From positions 1-17,148 of the forward strand of contig DATEHQ010000108.1 of NCBI GenBank assembly GCA_035279525.1: a stretch of DNA of 17,148 nucleotides, read 5' to 3'. The DNA comes from DATEHQ01 sp035279525. Lineage in GTDB: Bacteria; Chloroflexota; Dormibacteria; Dormibacterales; Dormibacteraceae. This document shows positions 9,067 through 16,473 of the stretch, piece by piece. Positions within the stretch are counted from its first letter, which is position 1. Every line of letters starts with the position of its first letter. Below the pieces are notes generated by a model. That model was not told the DNA's origin. It did not search any database and was given only the letters and a program-made list of their open reading frames with translations. Position numbers and translations under genes: made by a program.

Positions 9067-11021
9067 CGAATGACTCCCGGTCCGACCACGGCAAACAAGA
9101 CGGCGAGCACGACCGCCAGGACCAGGAGCAAAGGCAGCGCCGGCAGTCGCATCGCCGAAAGCGACAGCTCACCGGTCGCTCCGGCGAAGCGAGCCAGCGC
9201 GGTGTCACCGGCGGGGATCCAGTCCCCGATCCGTCGCGCGATGTCGGTCGTCGGCGCTACCAGGAAGCGGTCGACGACCGCATAAACGCCCGTGCTCCCG
9301 CGGCGCAGCCACTCGCCCGCACGCAGTGACGCGGCGATGGCACCGTCGCGGTCGAGCGTGTACGCGGCCGCGACGACCGCGAAACCGAACGCGGCGATCA
9401 CGCCCCAGATCACGAACGCGAGCACTGGTGAGCTCGGATGCTTGTGGCCGTCGAGGAAGTTGAGCCAGGCGTTCGACAAAGAGGCGACGAGAAAGACAGC
9501 GCCACCGAGAGCGAGCCAGTACGGCCACGTGACCGCGGGCTGGGGCGCCTCGCGCACGCGGTCCGGCTCGAAGGCCCTGCGTCTGCGCAGCTGGCCGAAG
9601 CCGGCCGCGAGGAAGATGCGCAACCCGGCGATCGACATGAGCACCACCGCCTCGCCCAGAGCGATCCCCAGCCGGGAGCGCGACGGCACGCCGTACACGA
9701 GCGCGCCGGACGCGGCGAATCCCATCACGACCGTTCCCGCCGCAAGTCCGGCGGCGCTGCCCCGCATGCGGTTCCAGGCGTCGCCCATCTCGTCGAGCGC
9801 GTCGGTGCGCATCGCTCCGGCGATGGACGAGATCGCCAGCCATGCAGCGGTGCGCGCGGGAGCGACCGCCAGCACCGCGGCAAACCCCGCCGCGGCAAAC
9901 GTGCTCGACTGGTTGCGGAATCCCGAGACCACGACCGCCGCCGCAATCGCGACCGCGGTCGATCCGGCCAGCGCGATGCTCCGCCGAGGCTCGTTGCCGG
10001 CCAGCGCGATCACTGAGGCGGCGATCGCGGCGACCGCGCACGCGATCAGGAAGGCCGTCACCGTCTGGGTGTTGGACGCGATCACGATCGGCATGACGCG
10101 GTAGAGCACGGCGATGCCCAAAATCGACCACACCGCCTGCGCGATCGCCGACGCGGCTGCCGGGGCGGTCACCGCCGTCTGCGTGATCCAGAAAGTGAAC
10201 GGCCACAGCGCGAGACGCCCTCCGATCCCCAGCCCCAGCAGCACCGCCGCGACGACCAGCGAGCGCACCGTCCAGCCGGGGTTGGTGTGGAGGATCGGAA
10301 TCAAAGTGCTCAGGTTCTGCGTGCCATAGCGCGCGTACAGCCATCCGATGCCGCACAGCAGGCACAGGTCCGTGAGGAACGGCAGCGCCAGCGCAACCCG
10401 CGCGCGGCTCGCCGGCTCGTCGAGGCCCCACCGGTGGGCCATCAGGAGAAAGGTGAGCGCGCCGCCGATCGCCCAGAATCCGAACAGCTCCGCGAGGTCG
10501 TAGCTCATGAGCACGCCGACGCTGGCGAACAGCAGCGCGGTGACGACGGCGTGGAATCGCGCCGCGCCCGGCTCGGAGCGTCCCATCACGCCGTGCCACC
10601 CGATTGCGCCGAGCACACAGAGCTCGATCGCGACGAGTGCCGCGATGACCATGTGGTCGACGTGCAGCACGAGGTTGATGGCGAAGGACTGGAAGTTGCT
10701 CGGCCCGGAGAAGGCGACCGACAGGTTGATGTACTGGTAGGTCGCCACATACGAGGTCGATTTCTTCGTGAGCGCCCATCCGACCAGCAGCGTCAGAGCG
10801 AGCGTCACGAAAGTCCCCAGCATCGTCGTGGCCGAGGCGGACCGCCGCGTGCGCACGCTCGACAGCGCGAGCGCGAAGGTCGCGAACGGAACTATGAGCA
10901 AGACTGGGACTGCCCACGGCAGCGTGGTCGACGGATCGAAAGGCGTGGAAGCAGCCCGGGAGCTTGATGCCGCTCCTGACGCCGCCGCGATGACGTACCC
11001 GGCGAGGCTCAGGACGCTCAG
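9063..11021 (-). CDS. nuoL: NADH-quinone oxidoreductase subunit L, highly divergent
   Basis: NuoL is the distal antiporter-like subunit of complex I, with a lateral helix HL. I chose a CTG start at 11019-11021 because it overlaps the nuoK stop as CTGA and sits 7 nt after GGGAGG. No ATG, GTG or TTG occurs in frame before the TTG at 10901, which lacks a Shine-Dalgarno site, would leave a 117-nt gap and would cut into a membrane helix. The CTG form has 652 residues and the TTG form 612. In TTG numbering, the TM5 motif WEGVG reads WAIGG (A144), TM7 GKSAQ-P reads GGRLALWP (R229), and the LPDAM break reads ITQTA. The C-terminal third has a soluble-looking stretch before a last helix (about 585-608). 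Assignment rests mostly on size, hydrophobicity and position between nuoK and nuoM. Confidence 0.8.
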   Translation of the reverse strand: MSVLSLAGYVIAAASGAASSSRAASTPFDPSTTLPWAVPVLLIVPFATFALALSSVRTRRSASATTMLGTFVTLALTLLVGWALTKKSTSYVATYQYINLSVAFSGPSNFQSFAINLVLHVDHMVIAALVAIELCVLGAIGWHGVMGRSEPGAARFHAVVTALLFASVGVLMSYDLAELFGFWAIGGALTFLLMAHRWGLDEPASRARVALALPFLTDLCLLCGIGWLYARYGTQNLSTLIPILHTNPGWTVRSLVVAAVLLGLGIGGRLALWPFTFWITQTAVTAPAAASAIAQAVWSILGIAVLYRVMPIVIASNTQTVTAFLIACAVAAIAASVIALAGNEPRRSIALAGSTAVAIAAAVVVSGFRNQSSTFAAAGFAAVLAVAPARTAAWLAISSIAGAMRTDALDEMGDAWNRMRGSAAGLAAGTVVMGFAASGALVYGVPSRSRLGIALGEAVVLMSIAGLRIFLAAGFGQLRRRRAFEPDRVREAPQPAVTWPYWLALGGAVFLVASLSNAWLNFLDGHKHPSSPVLAFVIWGVIAAFGFAVVAAAYTLDRDGAIAASLRAGEWLRRGSTGVYAVVDRFLVAPTTDIARRIGDWIPAGDTALARFAGATGELSLSAMRLPALPLLLVLAVVLAVLFAVVGPGVIR

Positions 11022-11293
11022 CGAGTGGCCTCCCTGCCGGCGATCCCCAGTCCGAGGGCGACGAGCGCGGTCGCGGCGATCGCCAGGATCACCGCGAACT
11101 CCTGGCCGAACAGCTGCGGACCGCCGGCCGCCGCGAAACGGGCGACACCCGCGAACGCGACCCCGGCCCCGGCGAACATCAGCGGGATCGATGCCAGCGC
11201 CGCGGTCAGATCACGCCGCCAAACGGCCGTGAATGCGCCCACGGCGATAAGTCCCGCGGCGACGAAGAAGGTCGCGACCAGGCCTGCGGTCAC
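11018..11293 (-). CDS. nuoK: NADH-quinone oxidoreductase subunit K, lacking both key glutamates
   Basis: NuoK is a three-helix membrane subunit of complex I. The 91-residue product has the right length, three hydrophobic helices (about 3-24, 30-52, 65-86) and the RR pair after TM1. The GTG start overlaps the nuoJ stop as GTGA, with GGGAG 8 nt upstream. E. coli NuoK needs Glu36 in TM2 (LEIMINA) and uses Glu72 in TM3 (AAAEASIGL). Here the matching segments read SIPLMFAGA, with P37 at the first site, and AATALVALGL, with L77 at the second. Neither helix has an acidic residue. A NuoK without these residues would not be expected to form the usual proton path. Confidence 0.85.
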   Translation of the reverse strand: MTAGLVATFFVAAGLIAVGAFTAVWRRDLTAALASIPLMFAGAGVAFAGVARFAAAGGPQLFGQEFAVILAIAATALVALGLGIAGREATR

Positions 11294-11778
11294 CGGCCGC
11301 GCTCCCGCACTCGCCAGACCGCGGCAGCTCCGCCCAGTGCGGCGAAGACGATGGCGGCGACCGCCTCGGTCGCGAGCGCGTCATGCGCGAAGAAGGCGCG
11401 TCCCAGGTTGGCCGCGCCAAACGTCCCTCCATAAAAGGACGCGTGCACGAAATCGCCGCGGAACGCCGAGTAGGCAACGATCGCCAGGAGGATTGCGGCC
11501 GCGATCGCGCCGGCCTGGCGCCAGGTGCCGCCGACCACCGCTTCAAGGCGCCGGTACTGCGCGCTCGCGATCAACGCAGCGCACCCGAGGTAACAGACGA
11601 GCGCGACGATCGCCGCCAGCCCCGCGGAAAGCGTTAGGTATATGCCGGCGAGGCCCAGGCCGAGGATTCCCATCGATATCCCACGCTGATCTCGTGACAC
11701 AAGCAGCGCAACTCCGAGCGCGCCGGCGAGCGAAACGCCGCTGGACACGTAGAAACCTATCGCGTGGAGGGAGTCCAT
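11290..11778 (-). CDS. nuoJ: NADH-quinone oxidoreductase subunit J
   Basis: NuoJ is a five-helix membrane subunit of complex I whose third helix rotates during turnover. I chose the ATG at 11776-11778, 5 nt after GGAG, rather than the GTG two codons upstream. That gives 162 residues. A family-like TM2 (GILGLGLAGIYLTLSA) is followed by TM3 with Y63-x-G65 (CYLGCAAL), the counterpart of the conserved YxGAIMVLF segment. NLGRAFFA and a final helix (ATEAVAAIVFAALGGAAAV) match the usual NuoJ ending. It is the first nuo gene in this block; nuoA to nuoI are not upstream, where a small membrane ORF and a divergent acetyltransferase lie instead. Confidence 0.82.
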   Translation of the reverse strand: MDSLHAIGFYVSSGVSLAGALGVALLVSRDQRGISMGILGLGLAGIYLTLSAGLAAIVALVCYLGCAALIASAQYRRLEAVVGGTWRQAGAIAAAILLAIVAYSAFRGDFVHASFYGGTFGAANLGRAFFAHDALATEAVAAIVFAALGGAAAVWRVRERGR

Positions 11779-11799
11779 GGACACTCCGTGGTGAATTCG

Positions 11800-11821
11800 A
11801 AAAAGGCGGCTTTACAGGCCG
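11800..11821 (-). terminator. weak hairpin with T-run upstream of nuoJ
   Basis: On the minus strand CGGC and GCCG (4 bp) enclose a 7-nt loop, followed by CC and five T. It lies between the small ORF and nuoJ, 22 nt before the nuoJ ATG. It may weakly terminate or attenuate transcription entering the nuo genes. The stem is short. Confidence 0.3.
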
Positions 11822-11830
11822 GTTTTCCGG

Positions 11831-12025
11831 TTAGCGGCCCGGCTCGCGCCAAGCATACAGAATGCCGGCTCCGGCAATTAGAGCCGCAGCCACCGCCGCG
11901 ACCCCGCTTGCCAGGGTCGGCTGAACCGTCACCATCGCGTACGCAAAAGCCACCAGGATGGCGAGCACGGCGATCCCAAGCGCCGCCGCAGCGATGCGCG
12001 TCAGCTCCCAGGACAATGGCCTCAT
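11831..12025 (-). CDS. small two-helix membrane protein, unknown
   Basis: I do not recognise this gene. From the ATG at 12023-12025 it encodes 64 residues with two hydrophobic helices (about 8-32 and 37-58), a short polar link (VTVQPT) and a charged C-terminus (WREPGR). Third codon positions are strongly G/C, as in its neighbours. It ends 52 nt before the nuoJ ATG on the same strand, so it could be the first gene of the nuo transcript. It has no Shine-Dalgarno site, but GATACT lies 6 nt upstream of the ATG, which would fit a leaderless message. It is too short (two helices, not three) to be a normal NuoA or NuoK. It could still be a chance open frame. Confidence 0.5.
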   Translation of the reverse strand: MRPLSWELTRIAAAALGIAVLAILVAFAYAMVTVQPTLASGVAAVAAALIAGAGILYAWREPGR

Positions 12026-12061
12026 GAGCGCAGTATCGCAGGGGCTGGTGGCTTGGGCCAA
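12012..12061. promoter_or_regulatory. divergent leaderless-type promoter region
   Basis: Leftward: TTGGCC (12056-12061), an 18-nt spacer, GATACT (12032-12037), then 6 nt to the minus-strand ATG. Rightward: GACAAT (12012-12017), then 6 nt to the plus-strand ATG, without a good -35. Each -10-like hexamer matches TATAAT at 4 of 6 positions. A 6-nt gap puts the transcription start at the A of the ATG. The evidence is weak hexamers in matching geometry on both sides. Confidence 0.3.
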
Positions 12062-12818
12062 CGGCTGGCGGCAGCCGCCGGCGCCGGGTTTCGAGGTGAT
12101 CGAGACGCCTCGCTATCGGGTCGTGCTGCAGCCGGATCTTCCGATTCCCGGCCCAAACAGCGCCTCGTGGATCCGGTGCCGCGCGGAGGAGGCGGACGAG
12201 GTCATCGAAGAGGTCGACGCCCTGCTCCGCTCCCGCCGCCTGCCTCTGATGTGGGTGCTCGACCCCGACACCGAGCCGGCCAACTTCAGCGATTTCCTGG
12301 CGGCGCACGGCGTCCTGCCGGATTCGCTTGCGCCCGAATCGGCGGTCATGGTGCTCCCGATCGACGGCAAGCTCGCGGCACAGGCCGTCCCCGGGCTCGA
12401 GCTCCGCGATGGGCTCGCCGACCTCGAATCGTTCCGCGCGGTCGATGCGATCAACGCCGAGGCGTTCGGCGGCCGCATCGTCCCCACCGGCCGCGGCTAC
12501 GTGCGCCTGCTCGAGCGGCGCCGGCAGAACCAGATCGCGGCCGGCAACCGGCGCCTGATCCTCGCGAGCCTGGACGGCGAGCCGGCCGGCAGCGCGGGCC
12601 TGAGCCTGTACCCACCCGCGGGTGCAATCGTCAACGGCGGCGGCGTGCGCCTCAAGTTCCGCGGACGCGGCGTGTACCGCACGATGGTTGCGGCGCGAGT
12701 GCAGATGGCTCGTGAGGCGCAGGTCGAGGGGCTGTGCGTTTGGGGCGGCCCGATGTCGGCGCCAATCCTGGAGCGCCTTGGTTTCGAGAAGGTGGGCTGG
12801 CGCCGGTTCTACCGGTAG
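12024..12818 (+). CDS. GNAT family N-acetyltransferase
   Basis: GNAT enzymes transfer an acetyl group from acetyl-CoA to an amine; the substrate here is unknown. The 264-residue product has a C-terminal GNAT core with the acetyl-CoA loop R213-G214-R215-G216-V217-Y218 (VRLKFRGRGVYRTM) and the later APILERLGFEKVG segment (246-258). The first 130 residues form a separate, weakly conserved N-terminal region with MWVLDPDTEP, seen in GNAT-type proteins with a double-domain layout. I chose the ATG at 12024; the frame is open to an ATG at 11958, but that stretch is antisense to the small membrane ORF. AGGA lies about 10 nt upstream. It is the only complete plus-strand gene, ending before a palindromic terminator. 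Confidence 0.85.
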   Translation: MSAVSQGLVAWANGWRQPPAPGFEVIETPRYRVVLQPDLPIPGPNSASWIRCRAEEADEVIEEVDALLRSRRLPLMWVLDPDTEPANFSDFLAAHGVLPDSLAPESAVMVLPIDGKLAAQAVPGLELRDGLADLESFRAVDAINAEAFGGRIVPTGRGYVRLLERRRQNQIAAGNRRLILASLDGEPAGSAGLSLYPPAGAIVNGGGVRLKFRGRGVYRTMVAARVQMAREAQVEGLCVWGGPMSAPILERLGFEKVGWRRFYR

Positions 12819-12831
12819 CAGTGGCACCCTT

Positions 12832-12857
12832 CCCCGGATAGTCCGGACTATCCGGGG
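12832..12857. terminator. 26-nt perfect palindrome, probable bidirectional terminator
   Basis: The half-site CCCCGGATAGTCC is followed exactly by its reverse complement. The palindrome begins 14 nt after the acetyltransferase stop, and TTT follows on the plus strand. It lies between convergent genes, so as RNA it would fold into a strong hairpin in either direction. The T-run is short. As DNA it could instead bind a dimeric protein. Confidence 0.6.
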
Positions 12858-12889
12858 TTTGTGGCGGCCCGGATGCCTGATTCGCCGGA

Positions 12890-15800
12890 CTAAGCGGGGG
12901 CCAGCTCCTCCTCCACCGCCCGTTCGCCCGAGAGCACGTAGCCCTCGGCCGGTATCACGTTCCGCACGGCCCCCAGGCCTTCTTCGACCGCCGCCTCTTC
13001 CGAGGGCGCCTTTACCCGCGGCACCACGATCCTCATCTGCGCGGTCCCGTCCATGGGGGTGACGGTCATCCCAACCTCTTTGAGCGCGTCGAGCACTTCG
13101 GGATCGCCCGTCGCCCCGGGCGCGGGCTCGATCGTGACCGCGACCTCGAAGAGCCGCGGTTCCGGCGCAGGCGGCGGAGGTGCGGCCACCACCGCGACCG
13201 GCTCCGAAGCCCTTCCGCCGAGCGGCTTGAACCGCCTGTCCTCCGCGGCGTTGAGCATGGCGTCGAGGTCTCGCGTGGCGCGCGGCCCGGCGAACCGCGA
13301 AGCCAACGAATAAAGGACGGGCACGAGCACGAGCGTGAGCAGCGTGCTCGTGAACAGGCCGCCGATCACCACGATCGCGAGCGGACCGCTGATGAACGCG
13401 CCGCCGACACCCCCGCTGCCGCCCGTCACCGCGAGCGGGAGAAGTGCCAGCATCGTGGCCGACGCCGTCATGAGTATCGGCCTCAGCCGGTGCCGCCCAC
13501 CTTCGATGAGCGCGTCGTGCAGGTTCAAACCGCGGTCCCGATACTGCTCCACGAGGTCGAGCAGCACGATCGCGTTGGTGACCACGATGCCCGTGAGCAT
13601 GAGGACTCCGATGAGACCGGGCAGCGAAAGCGAGGTGTTGGTGACGAACAGCGCGACGACCGCGCCGGTGGCGGCGAATGGAATCGACACCAGCAGCACC
13701 AGCGGCTTGAGGAGGGACCTGAAGGTCGCGACCATGATCAGGTAGACGAGCGCGATCGCCGCCACGAACGCGTAGATGAACTGCGTGAGCACGTTCGACA
13801 GCTGCGCGAACACTCCGCCGGTCGAGACAGTCGCGCCCGACGGCAACGACACGTTCCTCAAAGCCTTGTTCACGTCAGCCTGAACCGCGGTGGTGTTGTT
13901 GCCGGTGATCGTCCCCGTGATGGTCGCGTCACGTTCGCCGTTGACGCGGTTGACGCTCTGGGGACCGGTGACCTCCTGGATCGAGGCGAGCGCGGAAAGA
14001 GGCACGACACCTGCCGCGGTCGGGATGGGGACCTTCGCCAGCGCGGCCGCCGTGTCCGCTGTGCCGGGTGGGAGCTGGACGCGTACCGCCACGGGCCCCT
14101 GCGGGAGGATGGCCTGCGTCGCCACGATGCCGTTGACGTCCTGGGCGACGATGAGGGCGAGCTGCTGCACGGTAAGGCCGGAGCTCGCCAGCCTGTCCGT
14201 CGGGATGAGCTGGTACTGGGGCTTCGAAGAGACGAGATTCGTTTGCAGCGCGCTGACCCCCTTGACGCCGGACAGCGCCGCGAGGACAGCGTCGTTCGCC
14301 TGCTGGAGGACCGCCGGGTCTGTGGCTCTCACGTCGACCTGCATCTGGCTGCTGCTTGCGTTGGAGCTGCTCTGCGCCTGGCCCACGTCGACCTTGGCCG
14401 GCCCCGTGTACCCGCCCACCGCGCGCTTCACTCCGCTCAACGCCGTGTCGTACTGGCCGTTCTGCACGAGCACCAGCACCTTCGCGCGCGTCGGGTCGGC
14501 CGGCACCGTGCCCGGCGGCGCGAAGGGATCGCTGATCCCGCCGACCGTCGCCTGGTACGAGGTGATCCCTGGAACGCCGCGGATCAGCTCCTCGACCCGC
14601 TGCGTCTCCTTATCGGTCTGAGTCAACGTCGAGTTGTCCGGCATGGTGATCGCGATCGGAAAGTCCGGGCTCGAGGACTGGTCGAGGAGGTTGATGCGGA
14701 GGAATGGGACCAGCGCCATCGAGGCGAAGAACACCAGCGCGGCGATGCCGATCGAGATCAGCCGGTGTCCCGTCGCCCAGCGGATGACCGGGACGTAGAC
14801 GCGCTGCATCCAGCTGTACTGGAGACGCCGCTCGACGCCTTTGCCGTGAAGCGAAGGAAGCAGGCGCGAGGCGAGCAGAGGAACGACCGTCACGGCAACG
14901 ACGAGCGAGGCGAGCAGAGCGACCACGACGGTCAGACCAAAAGGCCTGAAGAAGCTGCCGGCAATGCCCGTGAGAAGCGCAATCGGGAGAAACACGGCGA
15001 CGGTCGTCAGCGTCGAAGCTGCGACCGCGGTCGTGATCTCGCGGGCGCCGGTGTATGCGGCCACAAGCGGTTTTTCACCCTCGGTCACGTGGCGGCTGAT
15101 GTTTTCGAGCACGACGATCGAGTCGTCGACGACGCGACCGATCGCGACCATCATTCCGCCGAGCGTGAGGATGTTCAGCGTGATGTTCTGCCACCACAGG
15201 ACGATCAGCGCGACCATGAGCGAGAGGGGGATCGAGATGGCGGCCACGATGGTGGCGCGGCCGCTGCGCAGGAAAGCAAAGATCACGAGCACCGCGAACG
15301 TCGCGCCGAGCAGTCCTTCCCGAAGGATGTCGCCGATCGCCTGAGTGATCGGGGTCGCCTGGTCGGATATCGACTTGAAGACGACGCCGTTGCCGATCGA
15401 GCCCTCGATGCCCGGCAGCACGTTCTTGACCTCGTTCGCGACCGTGACAGTGTTGGCGCTCGGCCCCTTGGTCACCTGCAGGCCGATGCTCGGCTTGCCG
15501 TCGGTCCGCGTGATCGTGTCCGCGGGGACCGACGCGAGCGCGACCGTGCCGAGGTCGCTGATCTTCACCGGCGCGGGCGGGGTTTTCGCCGCCGGCGATG
15601 CGGCCGGCAAAACCGTGAGCTTCCCGATCTGGTCCAGGCTGGTGAGCGAACCCGTGACCTGCAGAGGGATGGTGGCCGAGCCCTGCTTGATCGAGCCGAC
15701 CGACTGCACCACCGACGCCTGCTGAAGAACGGACGCGACCTGGGCGACGACCACGCCGTGCGCCGCCAGCTTGACGGGGTCGAGCGTGACGTCGACCTCA

Positions 15801-16345
15801 TCCGTGGGCGCGCCGGTGATGACCACGGAAGAAACGCCGGCGAGTCCTTTGAGCTTGGGCAGAGCATCCGCGCGAAGCTGGCCGGCGAGGTCGCCCAGCG
15901 GCTCGTTCGCCGACACCGCGTACTCGAGGATCGGGATGCTGTTGGTCGAGAAGGTCTGCACGGTAGACGCGGGCGCGGCCGCGGGCAGGAAAGGCCGCGC
16001 CTGGGCCACCGCCGCATTCACGTCCTGTTCGGCGGACTTGAGGTCGGTCCCGTCCTTGAACAGGACGAACACCAGCGAGGCTCCCTGGCTCGACGTGGAC
16101 TGAACGGTGTCCACCCCGCTCACGCCTTCGACGGCGTTGACCACTGGAATCGTCACCTGGCCGTCCACTATCTGCGGAGAGGCGCCCGGGTCGGGCGTGA
16201 TCACGATCACCGCGGGGATGGAGATGTCCGGCAGCAGGTCTTGCTGCACCTGGCTCGCGGCGTAGAGGCCCGCCCCGAAGAGAGCGATGACGCCAAGCAC
16301 GACCACGGTGCCGAGGTGGAGGGAGAGCCTCGTGACAAACGACAT
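12890..16345 (-). CDS. RND efflux transporter permease, HAE1/SwrC-like
   Basis: This is a proton-driven RND exporter of the inner membrane, acting on drugs, lipids or surfactant-like compounds. The 1,151 residues show the usual duplicated plan: TM1 (about 10-29), a large outer loop, TM2-7 (about 340-550), a second outer loop, and TM8-12 (about 853-1015). The proton-relay pair is present as D407-D408 in TM4 (GRVVDDSIVVLEN). TM10 reads GIVVTNAIVLLD, with Thr923 where AcrB has Lys940, as in SwrC-type permeases. A tail of about 135 residues follows the last helix, ending in a compact-looking segment (1064-1140). ATG start without a clear Shine-Dalgarno site. No periplasmic adaptor or outer-membrane channel gene is adjacent. 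Confidence 0.94.
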   Translation of the reverse strand: MSFVTRLSLHLGTVVVLGVIALFGAGLYAASQVQQDLLPDISIPAVIVITPDPGASPQIVDGQVTIPVVNAVEGVSGVDTVQSTSSQGASLVFVLFKDGTDLKSAEQDVNAAVAQARPFLPAAAPASTVQTFSTNSIPILEYAVSANEPLGDLAGQLRADALPKLKGLAGVSSVVITGAPTDEVDVTLDPVKLAAHGVVVAQVASVLQQASVVQSVGSIKQGSATIPLQVTGSLTSLDQIGKLTVLPAASPAAKTPPAPVKISDLGTVALASVPADTITRTDGKPSIGLQVTKGPSANTVTVANEVKNVLPGIEGSIGNGVVFKSISDQATPITQAIGDILREGLLGATFAVLVIFAFLRSGRATIVAAISIPLSLMVALIVLWWQNITLNILTLGGMMVAIGRVVDDSIVVLENISRHVTEGEKPLVAAYTGAREITTAVAASTLTTVAVFLPIALLTGIAGSFFRPFGLTVVVALLASLVVAVTVVPLLASRLLPSLHGKGVERRLQYSWMQRVYVPVIRWATGHRLISIGIAALVFFASMALVPFLRINLLDQSSSPDFPIAITMPDNSTLTQTDKETQRVEELIRGVPGITSYQATVGGISDPFAPPGTVPADPTRAKVLVLVQNGQYDTALSGVKRAVGGYTGPAKVDVGQAQSSSNASSSQMQVDVRATDPAVLQQANDAVLAALSGVKGVSALQTNLVSSKPQYQLIPTDRLASSGLTVQQLALIVAQDVNGIVATQAILPQGPVAVRVQLPPGTADTAAALAKVPIPTAAGVVPLSALASIQEVTGPQSVNRVNGERDATITGTITGNNTTAVQADVNKALRNVSLPSGATVSTGGVFAQLSNVLTQFIYAFVAAIALVYLIMVATFRSLLKPLVLLVSIPFAATGAVVALFVTNTSLSLPGLIGVLMLTGIVVTNAIVLLDLVEQYRDRGLNLHDALIEGGRHRLRPILMTASATMLALLPLAVTGGSGGVGGAFISGPLAIVVIGGLFTSTLLTLVLVPVLYSLASRFAGPRATRDLDAMLNAAEDRRFKPLGGRASEPVAVVAAPPPPAPEPRLFEVAVTIEPAPGATGDPEVLDALKEVGMTVTPMDGTAQMRIVVPRVKAPSEEAAVEEGLGAVRNVIPAEGYVLSGERAVEEELAPA

Positions 16346-16473
16346 GAGTGCGGCCGAACACGATATCGCGGCGGCCGCGAAGCCGAACCCCGTTAGTCGA
16401 GTTCCTCCGCCGCGCGGCGTAGCGTCGCCGGCACTACCGCACGCCGAGCAATGCGGCTGCCAACATCAAGGAC
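16346..16473. other. divergent intergenic region
   Basis: This gap separates the leftward RND permease from the rightward methyltransferase and must hold both promoters. I found no convincing -35/-10 pair. A 12-nt perfect palindrome CGCCGCGCGGCG (16408-16419) and the short motif GCCGGCACT (16428-16436), also the core of the repeat at 5991-6057, are the only structures noted. Confidence 0.4.

Noticed and set aside
6833..9285. Long plus-strand frames opposite nuoM and nuoN
   Set aside because: Their translations are rich in Arg, Gln and Asp without any domain, as expected from the reverse of membrane-protein codons in GC-rich DNA.
11958..12023. Earlier ATG start for the acetyltransferase
   Set aside because: The added residues (Ala/Ser-rich) are antisense to the small membrane ORF, and no better ribosome binding site was seen there. 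It is not fully excluded.
11757..12827. A 356-codon minus-strand frame across the acetyltransferase
   Set aside because: It is antisense to a recognisable GNAT gene and its translation has low-complexity Arg/Ala/Asp character.
13490..16396. A 968-codon open frame on the plus strand
   Set aside because: It lies antisense to the RND permease, its translation is Arg/Asp/His-rich and low in hydrophobic residues, and the minus strand has complete RND motifs. It is a GC-driven shadow.
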